64,000 bases of DNA from Candidula unifasciata (GCA_905116865.2 CAJHNH020000489.1:169501-233500), one strand, 5' to 3'; numbered from the stretch's first letter, positions 11,334 to 22,814 are shown. A program made the numbers and translations. Notes: a model not told the origin generated them from the sequence alone.

Positions 11334-12493
11334 GTATTTATATAATGTGTGTGTCAAAAGGGGGATGCTGATGTGGGAAGTGATCATCACCTTGTAGTCG
11401 CTCTACTACGACTTAAACTGAAAAAAGTGTACACGCAAGTTAAGACACAGACAGCACGTTACAATGCTAACCTTTTAAGAGAAAAAGACATTGCCACTAA
11501 ATTTATAGTAGAACTCAAGAGTAGATTTCAAACCCTATCAAGTGACCCAAAAACTCCAACTACAATCAGCATTCAAGACAGATGGAACCAGACCAAAGAA
11601 ACATACAAATCAACTAGCAATAACCAGGAAACACCACAAAGAATGGATACGTAGTCAAACCATGGACTATATTGCCAAGCGAAAAAGAATAAAGAGCCTC
11701 ATAAATCACACTAAATCAGAAAGTCAGAAAGACAAACTAATCTTAGAATATAGCGAACTAAATAAAATGACAAAGAAAAGTGCCAGAGCTGACAAGAGAA
11801 GATTTATGGAAAATCTTGCAGAAACAGCAGAAAATGCTGCTAAAGCACATGATCTACAAACCCTACACAAAATTACCCAGCAAATTTAAGGAAACAGAAA
11901 CAATTATCACCGCATACCCATCAGAGATAACCAAGGCAGACTGCTCACCACAGAACAAAAACAAGAAATGCAGTGGACTAAACACTTCTCCGACCTCTTG
12001 AACAGACCTAATCCTGAAAATCCCCCCGAATATATTCAACCAGCCTCTCAGGACATTGATATTATTACTGAACCACCAAGCAAACAAGAAATCCTTAAAG
12101 CTATTCACACTTTAAAGAAAAACAAAGCACAAGGCAAAGACGAACTGCCAGCAGAACTTCTCAAAGTAGATCCCAACACAACTGCTAGCATTCTAGAACC
12201 ATTGTTCAAGGATATTTGGGAAAAAGAAGTGTTGCCTGACGACTGGACTGAAGGAACAATAGTCAAAATCCCCAAAAAGGAGACTTAACAGACTGCAATA
12301 ATTGGAGGGGAATTACTCTACTCTCAGTACCAAGCAAAATATTTTGTAAAATCATCATAAGCGGCTTGAAAAAGGAGTAGATAAATGCCTACGAGTGGAA
12401 CAAGCAGGATTCAGAAAGGGCAAAGGAACAACTGAGCACATCTTCGCGTAACATTTTGGAACAATGCAACGAATGGCAGAGAAGGAGAGATCC
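11334..12493 (+). mobile_element. RTE-like LINE internal fragment inserted in the 39-bp array
   Basis: A 1,160-bp piece of an APE-type LINE, spanning the C-terminal end of the endonuclease to the start of the RT palm. It has neither the element's 5' end nor its 3' tail. The left junction follows AAATACGTCT and the right junction precedes AGGAGCGATCTG; joined, they restore one 39-bp unit with a single substitution. No target-site duplication is visible. Lack of both natural ends argues against a simple target-primed insertion and for capture of a fragment during break repair. Alternatively it was fuller-length and then deleted, though the clean unit restoration makes that less likely. Confidence 0.85.
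11346..12492 (+). pseudogene. Broken endonuclease/reverse transcriptase reading frame
   Basis: Non-LTR retrotransposon polyprotein fragment, about 380 residues if frames are followed. It starts with the terminal endonuclease motif GADVGSDHHLV-like (seen as DADVGSDHHLVVALLRLKLKK, frame 0), runs through a linker (frame 1, RLLTTEQKQEMQWTKHFSDL), and enters the RT N-terminal motif KAQGKDELPAELLK and the fingers/palm blocks TDCNNWRGITLLSVPSK (frame 0 from 12279), EQAGFRKGKGTTEHIF (frame 2) and NILEQCNEWQR (frame 0). The order of motifs is correct, but there are at least four frame changes and an in-frame TAA at 11887-11889. The catalytic YADD-type block is absent because the fragment ends before it. 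It resembles RTE/BovB-type elements. It cannot encode an active enzyme. Confidence 0.85.
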
Positions 12494-13735
12494 AGGAGCG
12501 ATCTGTAGTATAGGAGTGGTGGAAATACGTCTAGGAGAGATCTGTAGTATAGAAGTGGTGGAAATACGTCTAGGAGAGATCTGTAGTATAGGAGTGGTGG
12601 AAATACGGCCAGGAGAGATCTGTAGTATAGGAGTGGTGGAAATACGGCCAGGAGAGATCTGTAGTATAGGAGTGAAGGAAATACGGCCAGGAGAGATCTG
12701 TAGTATAGGAGTGAAGGAAAAACGGCTAAGAGAGATCTGTAGTATAGGAGTGGTGGAAATACGTCTAGGAGAGATCTGTAGTATAGGAGTGGTGGAAATA
12801 CGTCTAGGAAAGATCTGTAGTATAGGATTGAAGGAAAAACGGCCAGGGGAGATCTGTAGTATAGGAGTGAAGGAAAAACGGCTAAGAGAGATCTGTAGTA
12901 TAGGAGTGGTGGAAATACGTCTAGGAGAGATCTGTAGTATAGGAGTGAAAGAAATACGGCCAGGAGAGATCTGTAGTATAGGAGTGGTGGAAATACGTCT
13001 AGGAGAGATCTGTAGTATAGGAGTGGTGGAAATACGGCCAGGAGAGATCTGTAGTATAGGAGTGGTGGAAATACGGCCAGGAGAGATCTGTAGTATAGGA
13101 GTGAAGGAAATACGGCCAGGAGAGATCTATAGTATAGGAGTGAAGGAAAAACGGCTAAGAGAGATCTGTAGTATAGGAGTGGTGGAAATACGTCTAGGAG
13201 AGATCTGTAGTATAGGAGTTGTGGAAATACGTCTAGGAAAGATCTGTAGTATAGGATTGAAGGAAATACGGCCAGGGGAGATCTGTAGTATAGGAGTGAA
13301 GGAAAAACGGCTAAGAGAGATCTGTAGTATAGGAGTGGTGGAAATACGTCTAGGAGAGATCTGTAGTATAGGAGTGAAGGAAATACGGCCAGGAGAGATC
13401 TGTAGTATAGTAGTGGTGGAAATACGGCCAGGAGATATCTATAGTATAGGAGTGAAGGAAATACGGCCAAGAGAGATCTGTAGTATAGGAGTGGTGGAAA
13501 TACGGCCAGGAGAGATCTGTAGTATAGAAGTGGTGGAAATACGGCCAGGAGAGATCTGTAGTATAGGAGTGGTGGAAATACGGCCAGGAGAGATCTGTAG
13601 CATAGGAGAAGGAAATACAGCCAGGAGAGATCTGTAGTATAGGAGTGAAGGAAATACGGCCAGGAGAGATCTGAAGTATAGGAGTGGTGGAAATACGGCC
13701 AGAAGAGATCTGTGTTGCATGAATGGTGGAATCAT
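12494..13735. repeat. 39-bp minisatellite, right arm
   Basis: About 31 direct copies of the left-arm unit. Variants alternate between GTGGTGGAAATACGTCTAG, GTGGTGGAAATACGGCCAG and GTGAAGGAAAAACGGCTAAG. The order of these variants around 12,640-12,900 recurs around 13,090-13,320, pointing to internal duplication of a multi-unit block. Long open frames on both strands (371 and 393 codons) are by-products of the stop-free 13-codon unit. Confidence 0.96.
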
Positions 13736-13785
13736 ATGTACAGTGATCTGTGTAGAGAAACTATTTGTCCTCTAGTCAAGGCTGG

Positions 13786-13830
13786 GTTAGATTAGATTAG
13801 ATTGGATTATATTAGAATAGATTAGATAAG
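13786..13830. repeat. (TTAGA)n simple repeat
   Basis: Imperfect run of TTAGATTAGATTAGATTGG and decayed copies, between the 39-bp and 12-bp arrays. Confidence 0.8.
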
Positions 13831-13884
13831 CCTGCGTTCAAAACTGAGATAAGATAAAATGGGGTACACGGACTGCCTTGAATT

Positions 13885-14712
13885 TCAGACAACCAAGACA
13901 GATACTCGAACAGACACTAAAACAGACACTCGACAGACACTCGGACAGAAACTCAGACATAAACTCAAACTGATACTTGGACAGACACTTTGGCAGACAC
14001 CCGGACAGAAACTCAGACATAAACTCGAACAGATACTCGGACAGGTACTTGGACAGACACTCAGACAGACACTTGGACAGACACTTGGACAGATACTCGG
14101 ACAGACACATGGACAGATACTCGGACAGATACTCAGACAAAAACTTGGAGAGACACTCGGACAGATACTTGGACAGACACTTGGACAGACACTTGGACAG
14201 ACACTTGGACAGACACTTGGACAGACACTTGGACAGACACTCAGACAGACACTTAGACAGACACTTGGACAGACACTTGGACAGACATTCGGACATACAT
14301 TTGGACAGACATTTGGACAGACACTCGAACAGACACTCGGACAGACACTTCTACAGACACTCGGAGAAACACTCAGACAGACACTTGGACAGACACTTGG
14401 ACAGACACCCAAACAGACACTTGGACAGATACTCTAAAAGACACTTGGACAGATACTTGGAGAGACACTTGGACAGACACTTGGACAGACACTCGGACAG
14501 ACACTCGGACAGATACTCGAACAGACATTTGGACAGACACTTGGACAGGAACTCGGACAGATACTCGAACAGACACTTGGACAGACACTTGGACAGATAC
14601 TTGGACAGACACTTGAACAGACACTTGGACAGACACGTGGACAGACACTCGGATGAATACTAGGACAGACACTCGAACAGACACTCAGACTGGCACTCGG
14701 ACAGACATACCT
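13885..14712. repeat. 12-bp minisatellite
   Basis: About 68 copies of a 12-bp unit, TTGGACAGACAC, with frequent CTCGGACAGACA and ATACTCGGACAG variants. Its multiple-of-3 unit gives Gln/Asp/Arg/His-rich frames on plus and Val/Ser/Cys-rich frames on minus; neither is taken as coding. Confidence 0.95.
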
Positions 14713-14883
14713 AGCTGAGTTACTTCCATATAAGGACAGCAGTGTGGTGAGCGTAGTCGACTAACGTGGGCGATACCTATTTGCACATGTCCCCAGTCAC
14801 TAGTACTGATCAACAACTAGAATTGATAGTGACAGTGATGACACAGAGGCAGACTAGGAACAGACGGCCTGCTACACATTTAC
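14713..14883. other. Short spacer
   Basis: About 170 bp of unique sequence between the 12-bp and 24/27-bp arrays. No feature seen. Confidence 0.4.
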
Positions 14884-15838
14884 GCTGCTCTAGACACGAG
14901 ATACTGGCATGCTCTAGACACGAGATACTGGCATGCTCTAGACACGAGATACTGGCATGCTCTAGACACGAGATACTGGCATGCTCTAGACACGAGATAC
15001 TGGCATACTCTAGACACGAGATACTGGCATACTCTAGACACGAGATACTGGCGTGCTCTAGACAACACGAGATACTGGCATGCTCTAGATAACACGAGAT
15101 ACTGGCATGCTCTAGACACGAGATACTGGCATGCTCTAGACAACATAAGATACTGGCATGCTCTAGACACGAGATACTGGCATGCTCTTGGCACAAGATA
15201 CTGGCATGCTCTAGACAACATAAGATACTGACATGCTCTAGACACGAGATACTGGCATGCTGTAGACAACATGAGATACTGGCATGCTCTAGACACGAGA
15301 TACTGGCATGCTCTAGACAACATAAGATACTGGTATGCTCTAGACAACACGAGATACTGGCATGCTCTAGACACGAGATACTGACATGCTCTAGACACGA
15401 GATACTGGCATGCTCTAGACACGAGATACTGGCATGCTCTAGACACGAGATACTGGCATGCTCTAGACAACATGAGATACTGGCATGCTCCAGACAACAC
15501 GAGATACTGGCATGCTCTAGACAACACGAGATACTGGAATGCTCTAGACACGAGATACTGGCATGCTCTAGACAACATGAGATACTGGTATGCTCTAGAC
15601 AACACGAGATACTGGCATGCTCTAGACACGAGATACTGGCATGCTCTAGACACGAGATACTGGCATGCTCTAGACAACACGAGATACTGGCATGCTCTAG
15701 ACACGAGATACTGGCATGCTCTAGACAACATGAGATACTGGTATGCTCTAGACAACACGAGATACTGGCATGCTCTAGACAACACGAGATACTGGCATGC
15801 TCTAGACAACATGAGATACTAGTATGCTCTAGACAACA
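14884..15838. repeat. 24/27-bp minisatellite, left arm
   Basis: About 38 direct copies of two unit lengths: 24 bp (CTCTAGACACGAGATACTGG plus CATG) and 27 bp, in which GACACG becomes GACAACACG. Every unit carries TCTAGA. Both lengths are multiples of 3, so reading frames persist through the array. The final copy stops after TCTAGACAACA at 15,838, where a LINE begins. The array resumes at 18,231. Confidence 0.96.
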
Positions 15839-16757
15839 GGGGTCGATTCTAGGTCCACTACTATTTGCCACGTATATTAACGACCTTCCATTACATCTTA
15901 GTATAACATGCGATTTATTTGCTGATGACTGTACAATATATACTAGTAATGAGAATCGTAATGAGTTAGAAAGATCTTTACAGAAAGAAGTACACAATCT
16001 TTGTAAATGGAGCAACAGCAATCGCATGCAAATTAACATAAATAAAACGAAGTCTATGCTTATAACAACCAGACAAAAGTTGCAAACATTAGTACTGCAC
16101 AAGCCGACACTCGAGCTCTACATTGATAAATTACCTATTGATAATGTAACGGAACACAAATCTTTAGGCCTTACAATTGACAACCATTTAACCTGGAATT
16201 CTCATGTTTCTGTCATAACCAAGAAAATAGCACAAAAAATGTATCAGCTTGCAAAAATTCAGCACTTTCTAGACGAAGATGCAAGAAAAGTACTTTACGC
16301 GTCTTACATCCAAACACATGTCGACTATTGTTCCACAGTTTGGGATGGTTGCGCCAAATCCAATGTTAAAAGACTAAGTTCTCTTCAAAACCGTGCTTTA
16401 CGCCTGGTTTCAGATAACAAACAAATTGTAAAAAATAATCTCTATAACCAACTAAGACTATTGCCATTTAGAAAACGTTTAATTTTTAACAAGGCAAAAT
16501 TTATTCATAAAATTTTATCTCAAAATACTCCAAACTACCTTTTCCGATTAATTAAATCAAATCCTATAAATAGCAAGCGACTAAATTTATTAAATTTACC
16601 TAAACCTAGAATAGATTTATATAAAACAAGTTTAGCGTACTCCGCTGCTCATTTGTGGAACCAACTTCCACTAGACCTGAAAAATTATAAAAGTCCCTAT
16701 TCATTTAACCGTAAACTTTTTCAATTTATACTTACAAGCGATTATATGCCACCTTGA
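15837..16757 (+). pseudogene. Reverse transcriptase C-terminal half (5'-truncated, frame still open)
   Basis: One uninterrupted frame of 306 codons ending in TGA at 16,755-16,757. It opens with the RT block QGSILGPLLF, then YINDLPLH and the catalytic FADD (15,918-15,929, in LFADDCTIY). The thumb/connection region follows: MQININKTKSMLITTRQK, LGLTIDNHLTWNSHV, then ASYIQTHVDYCSTVWDG and LQNRALRLV. The C-terminal box AAHLWNQLPLDLKNYK...FNRKLFQFIL is typical of CR1/L2-group LINEs. Endonuclease and the first half of RT are missing by truncation, so it is not functional, but the lack of stops suggests a young insertion. Upstream, the frame runs in phase into the 24/27-bp array (repeat peptide HEILACSRQ) with no stop back to about 15,093 and no ATG before 16,026. 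Confidence 0.92.
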
Positions 16758-16799
16758 ATGTAATGTAACCCATATTGCATTATCAATTTATTATTAAAC

Positions 16800-17990
16800 A
16801 AAGTGTGTATGATATGTATGTTTGCGCGCGCGCGTGTGTGATATGTATGTATGTGTAGGCGTGTTTATATAAATATGATTCTGAGTATGTTGTTTATCTG
16901 CTTTTGTATCTGCGTGTGTGTCTGCGAATGTATGCGTCTGCGTCCTTGTGTGTGTGTGTGTGTTCGCGCGTATGTCCACATGTATGTTTCAGTATGAACT
17001 GGTCTGTGTGTGTTTCTGTGTGTTTAAGTGTGCCTCTTTGCCGTGTATGTGTGTCTGCGTGTGTGTGTGTGCGATTGGATCCATGTAGCTGTGTATATGT
17101 GTCTGTGTGTGTGTCTCTGTGTTTGTCTGCATGTGTGTGTGTCTCAGTGTTTTTCTGCATATTTGATGTGACTTTGTGTATATCTTCGTTTGTGTCTGTG
17201 TGTGTCCTCGTATGTGTTCGTCTGCATGTTTGCCTGTGTATGTTTATGTGTTTTGTCTGCGGGTGTGTCTATGAGGCTGTATGTATGTATCTTTGTGTGT
17301 GGGTGTCTGTATGTCTGTCTGCGTGAGTGTATGTGTCAGCATGTGTCTGTCTGTGTGTGTCTATGTGTGTTTCTCTGTGTGTATTGTGTGTGCCCCTTTG
17401 TTGTCTGTATGTGTCTGCATGTCAGAGTATATGTCTGTGCGTGCTGAATATATGTGTCTGCGTGTGTATTTCTATGTGTTTGTATGTGTATGCATTTCTG
17501 CGTGTTTGTCTGTGTGGGTGTCAGATTGTGTTTGTCTGCCTGTTTGTGTGTGTGTGTGTGTGTGTGTTTGACTGCGTGTGTGTCTATGTGGCTGTATGTA
17601 TGTGTCTGCATGTTTGTCTGCGTGTGTGTGTGTGGTGTGTGTGTAAGTGTGTGAGCACGAATGTAAATATGTGTGCTGTGTGTTTTCCTGTGTGTGTTTA
17701 TATGTAAGAGTCTGTGTGTGTGTCTGTATTTTTGTCCAAGTGAGCGTGTGTGTCTTTGTGGGAGTGTTTCCATGCATGACTGTATTTATGACTGTATGTT
17801 TGTAAGTGTGTTTGCCTGTATTACGAATTTATGCCTGTATGTTTGTATCTATGTATGTTTGTTTGTATGTATGTATGTATGCCTGTGTGTATGCTTGTTT
17901 GCATGTTTGTTTGTATGTATGTATGTATATATGTAATGTTTGCATGCATGTATGTGTGTGTGTGTGTGAGTGGGTGATCGTGTGTATGTG
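16800..17990 (+). repeat. TG-rich complex microsatellite in the LINE 3' region
   Basis: About 1.2 kb of imperfect (TG)n, TGTCTGTGTG and TATG repeats, TG-rich on the plus strand throughout. It lies between the RT stop codon and the LINE's (TTCG)n tail, so it appears to have expanded inside the 3' untranslated region. All long Cys/Val-rich (plus) and Thr/His-rich (minus) frames here are compositional. Confidence 0.93.
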
Positions 17991-17999
17991 GGTGTATGT

Positions 18000-18208
18000 A
18001 TGCACGCCACGCGCGGGTTTTTTGCATGCACTTTACAACTCATGCTTTTGTGTTCTTTTATAATATTTATAATATATATATATATTATCATATGATCATA
18101 ACATGCTTTATTAGTAAAAATACAACTGCTGTGCGAAAGATGGTTGACTGGAAGGGCCAAATGTAAGACGGGCCTGCGTGCCCAATTTGTGACACTTTGA
18201 AAATAGAG
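18000..18208 (+). other. 3' end of the CR1/L2-like LINE
   Basis: About 200 bp of non-simple sequence after the TG tract, ending GTGACACTTTGAAAATAG directly before the (TTCG)n tail. Read as the conserved 3' terminal segment of the LINE that would be recognised by its RT. The assignment rests on position. Confidence 0.6.
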
Positions 18209-18232
18209 TTCGTTCGTTCGTTCGTTCGTTCG
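18209..18232 (+). repeat. (TTCG)6 LINE tail
   Basis: Six perfect TTCG units. The last CG is shared with the first bases of the resumed array (CGAGATACTGG). Confidence 0.9.
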
Positions 18233-20693
18233 AGATACTGGCATGCTCTAGACAACACGAGATACTGGCATGCTCTAGACAACATGAGATACTGGCATGC
18301 TCTAGACAACACGAGATACTGGCATGCTCTAGACACGAGATACTGGCAAGCTCTAGACACGTGATACTGGCATGCTCTAGACAACATGAGATACTGGCAT
18401 GCTCTAGACAACACGTGATACTGGCATGCTCTAGACAACACGTGATACTGGCATGCTCTAGACAACACGAGATACTGGCATGCTCTAGACACGAGATACT
18501 GGCATGCTCTAGACAACATGAGATACTGACATGCTCTAGACAACACGAGATACTGGCATGCTCTAGACACGAGATACTGGCATGCTCTAGACAACACGTG
18601 ATACTGGCATGCTCTAGACAACATGAGATACTGGCATGCTCTAGACAACACGTGATACTGGCATGCTCTAGACAACACGAGATACTGGCATGCTCTAGAC
18701 ACGAGATACTGACATGCTCTAGACAACACGTGATACTGGCATGCTCTAGACACGAGATACTGACATGCTCTAGACAACACGTGATACTGGCATGCCCTAG
18801 ACACGTGATACTGGCATGCTCTAGACAACACGAGATACTGGCATGCTCTAGACAACACGTGATACTGGCATGCTCTAGACAACACGAGATACTGGCATGC
18901 TCTAGACACGAGATACTGGCATGCTCTAGATACGAGATACTGGCATGCTCTAGACACGAGATACTGGCATGCTCTAGATACGAGATACTGGCATGCTCTA
19001 GACACGAGATACTGGCATGCTCTAGACACGAGATACTGGCATGCTCTAGACAACATGAGATACTGGCATGCTCTAGACAACACGTGATACTGGCATGCTC
19101 TAGATACGAGATACTGGCATGCTCTAGACACGAGATACTGGCATGCTCTAGACAACACGAGATACTGGCATGCTCTAGACAACACGAGATACTGGCATGC
19201 TCTAGACAACACGAGATACTGGCATGCTCTAGACAAGAGATACTGGCATGCTCTAGACACGAGATACTGGCATGCTCTAGACACGAGATACTGGCATGCT
19301 CTAGACACGTGATACTGGCATGCTCTAGACACGAGATACTGGCATGCTCTAGACAACACGTGATACTGGCATTCTCTAGACAACACGAGATACTGGCATG
19401 CTCTAGATAACACGAGATACTGGCATGCTCTAGACACGAGATACTGGCATGCTCTAGACAACACGAGATACTGGCATGCTCTAGACACGAGATACTGACA
19501 TGCTCTAGACAACACGAGATACTGGCATGCTCTAGACAACACGTGATACTGGCATGCTCTAGACAACACGAGATACTGGCATGCTCTAGACACGAGATAC
19601 TGACATGCTCTAGACAACACGTGATACTGGCATGCTCTAGACACGAGATACTGGCATGCTCTAGACAACACGAGATACTGGCATGCTCTAGACACGAGAT
19701 ACTGGCATGCTCTAGACACGAGATACTGGCATGCGCTAGACACGAGATACTGACATGCTCTAGACAACACGTGATACTGGCATGCTCTAGACAACACGAG
19801 ATACTGGCATGCTCTAGACAACACGAGATACTGGCATGTTCTAGACAACACGAGATACTGCCATGCTCTAGACACGAGATACTGACATGTTCTAGACAAC
19901 ACGAGATACTGGCATGCTCTAGACAACACGAGATACTGGCATGTTCTAGACAACACGAGATACTGGCATGCTCTAGACACGAGATACTGACATGTTCTAG
20001 ACAACACGAGATACTGGCATGTTCTAGACAACACGAGATACTGACATGTTCTAGACAACACGAGATACTGACATGTTCTAGACAACACGAGATACTGGCA
20101 TGCGCTAGACACGAGATACTGGCATGTTCTAGACAACACGAGATACTGGCATGCTCTAGACACGAGATACTGACATGCTCTAGACAACACGAGATACTGG
20201 CATGTTCTAGACACGAGATACTGGCATGCTCTAGACAACACGTGATACTGGCATGTTCTAGACACGAGATACTGGCATGCTCTAGACACGAGATACTGGC
20301 ATTTTCTAGACAACATGAGATACTGGCATGCTCTAGACACGAGATACTGGCATGCTCTAGACAACACGAGATACTGACATGTTCTAGACAACACGAGATA
20401 CTGGCATGCGCTAGACACGAGATACTGGCATGTTCTAGACAACACGAGATACTGGCATGCTCTAGACACGAGATACTGACATGCTCTAGACAACACGAGA
20501 TACTGGCATGTTCTAGACACGAGATACTGGCATGCTCTAGACAACACGTGATACTGGCATGTTCTAGACACGAGATACTGGCATGCTCTAGACACGAGAT
20601 ACTGGCATTTTCTAGACAACATGAGATACTGGCATGCTCTAGACACGAGATACTGGCATGCTCTAGACACGAGATACTGGCATGCTCTAGACA
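18231..20693. repeat. 24/27-bp minisatellite, right arm
   Basis: About 95 direct copies of the same 24- and 27-bp units as the left arm. Point variants include ACACGTGATACTGG (adds CACGTG), TGACATGC, ATGTTC and ATGCGC. The marker TGGCATGCGCTAGAC recurs 306 bp apart (20,099 and 20,405) with the same surrounding order of 24- and 27-mers, so a 12-unit block was duplicated. Stop-free frames up to 868 codons (minus strand, 18,088-20,694) and 398 codons (plus) result from the unit lengths. Confidence 0.96.
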
Positions 20694-20823
20694 CGGCAGG
20701 CGCGTTCCATGGGAACAGAGACTACAGACACCAAGATAGAAGATGCCTAACAGTGTGCCATTGTGACGTGGGGGAAAACATCTACATGAGATTTGTTTCG
20801 CAGTGAACAGGATCGAAGGCTAT
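20694..20823. other. Short spacer
   Basis: 130 bp of unique sequence between the 24/27-bp and 60-bp arrays. Nothing recognised. Confidence 0.4.
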
Positions 20824-21783
20824 GGCACAACATGTTGACCAATACCGCAGGACACGATGTGAGGAGGAAAACATTCTCTCTCCATCACAACATGTTGACC
20901 AATACCGCAGGACACGATGTGAGGAGGAAAACATTCTCTCTCCATCACAACATGTTGACCAATAGCACCTGACACGATGTGAGGAGGAAAACATTCTCTC
21001 TCCATCACAACAAGTTGACCAATACCGCAGGACACGATGTGAGGAGGAAAACATTCTCTCTCCATCACAACAAGTTGACCAATACCGCAGGACACGATGT
21101 GAGGAGGAAAACATTCTCTCTCCATCACAACATGTTGACCAATACCGCAGGACACGATGTGAGGAGGAAAACATTCTCTCTCCATCACAACATGTTGACC
21201 AATAGCACCTGACACGATGTGAGGAGGAAAACATTCTCTCTCCATCACAACATGTTGACCAATACCGCAGGACACGATGTGAGGAGGAAAACATTCTCTC
21301 TCCATCACAACATGTTGACCAATAGCACCTGACACGATGTGAGGAGGAAAACATTCTCTCTCCATCACAACATGTTGACCAATAGCACCTGACACGATGT
21401 GAGGAGGAAAACATTCTCTCTCCATCACAACATGTTGACCAATAGCACCTGACACGATGTGAGGAGGAAAACATTCTCTCTCCATCACAACATGTTGACC
21501 AATAGCACCTGACACGATGTGAGGAGGAAAACATTCTCTCTTCATCACAACATGTTGACCAATAGCACAGGACACGATGTGAGGAGGAAAACATTCTCTC
21601 TCCATCACAACATGTTGACCAATAGCACAGGACACGATGTGAGGAGGAAAACATTCTCTCTCCATCACAACATGTTGACCAATAGCACAGGACACGATGT
21701 GAGGAGGAAAACATTCTCTCTCCATCACAACATGTTGACCAATACCGCAGGACACGATGTGAGGAGGAAAACATTCTCTCTTC
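20824..21783. repeat. 60-bp minisatellite, highly homogeneous
   Basis: Sixteen direct, indel-free copies of a 60-bp unit with cores ACATGTTGACCAATA and GACACGATGTGAGGAGGAAA. Copies differ almost only at one short block (CCGCAG, GCACCT or GCACAG), plus C/T and T/A (CAACAAG) changes. The near-identity implies very recent amplification or conversion. Both minus-strand frames of about 330 codons are repeat-derived. Confidence 0.97.
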
Positions 21784-22349
21784 TTCTGGTTGAACGTCGA
21801 CAAATTAAGTTGATCCCACTAGCGACCAGCCAGTCACTGGTTGGTATTTACCTGAATAGGTGCACATGAAGTTACTCTACACACATGATGTGCTTGATTC
21901 ACATCTTCCAGGCTCATGTTTTAGTTGAAGATCATGAAGCCACTTTCTTCCCTCGAATCTTCCACTTAACAAAAAAAGTTCACATTTTCCTTATGCGGTT
22001 CGCTGATGCATCGGCACAACAGTGCATCCACAGGAAGTTGGCAGAACATGTCATCTCATTTTCTGGAACCGACCCGACCTGGGACAAAAATGCCTTGTTG
22101 ATGAAAGCTTTTAACTGTGTACAAGTTCTGAACACAAGCGGATGTGCGTTTTCTTTTTCCTTTCTCCACCCAATTTCCTGCTTCTCTTTGTTGGCGATAA
22201 TTTGTATTTTTAATTCAGCCTGATTTTCCCAGGACGCTCTTGTCAAGAAATGTGTTGATAGTTTAAGCTCTGACGCGTAAATAGCTGGTGTTATTGTTGT
22301 GTAGACTTACTTTTCTGTTGTTCCCAATTACTCTATCTGGATCTCGCGA
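21784..22349. other. Unique spacer with an unassigned 112-codon frame
   Basis: About 560 bp. A plus-strand frame at 21,885-22,223 starts MMCLIHIFQAHVLVED and contains a hydrophobic C-terminus (FSFLHPISCFSLLAIICIF). I recognise no family. It may be a chance frame or an exon-like remnant; no splice or promoter evidence was found. Confidence 0.15.
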
Positions 22350-22350
22350 T

Positions 22351-22411
<61 letters not shown>

Positions 22412-22418
22412 TCTCTCT
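22350..22418. repeat. (TC)n microsatellite
   Basis: Almost pure CT dinucleotide run of about 70 bp with a few interruptions (GTCTTT, CCGTG). Confidence 0.95.
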
Positions 22419-22464
22419 GCTCTCTTTCTCTAGCTTGCGCACTTTCTCTCCTCCATCTCTTCAT

Positions 22465-22749
22465 ATCTCTTCACTCTGTCTGCGTGTATATGCATCAGTG
22501 TATGTGTGTGTACCGAATGTGTGAATATGTATCTGGGTGTGTGTGTAAAAATGTGTACACATGAGTGTGAGTTCATGGGTGTGTATGTATTAGTGTATGT
22601 ATGTGTACCGAATGTTTGAATATGTGTGTGTGGGTGTGTGTGTGTGTGAGTGTCTAAATGTGAACACATGAGTGTAAGTTAATGGGTGTGTATGTATGTG
22701 TGTGTGTGTGGGTGCATGTAGATGTAGATACGTGGGATTTTATGTATTG

Positions 22750-22814
<65 letters not shown>

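Larger units (their letters stand above)
15839..18230 (+). mobile_element. 5'-truncated CR1/L2-like LINE inserted in the 24/27-bp array
   Basis: A 2.39-kb insertion: the C-terminal half of an RT frame, a long TG-rich 3' region and a (TTCG)n tail ending at the right junction. Array base 15,838 (GACAACA) joined to 18,231 (CGAGATACTGG) restores a perfect 27-bp unit. There is no target-site duplication. At the 5' junction the array's CA also fits the LINE codon before GGGTCG, i.e. microhomology as often seen at 5'-truncated LINE ends. The short-tandem-repeat tail is typical of CR1/L2-group and related elements rather than poly-A LINEs. Clade is inferred from the C-terminal motif; identity as a LINE insertion is solid. 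Confidence 0.92.

Noticed and set aside
12355..13637. 371- and 393-codon frames on opposite strands
   Set aside because: Both are products of the 39-bp unit and run into LINE remnants at one end.
16800..18027. Cys/Val-rich and Thr/His-rich frames
   Set aside because: Direct translation of (TG)n and (CA)n microsatellite sequence.
18088..20694. 868-codon minus-strand open frame
   Set aside because: Built from 24- and 27-bp units lacking stops, with an equally open frame on the plus strand. Its C-terminus reads through the LINE tail in antisense.
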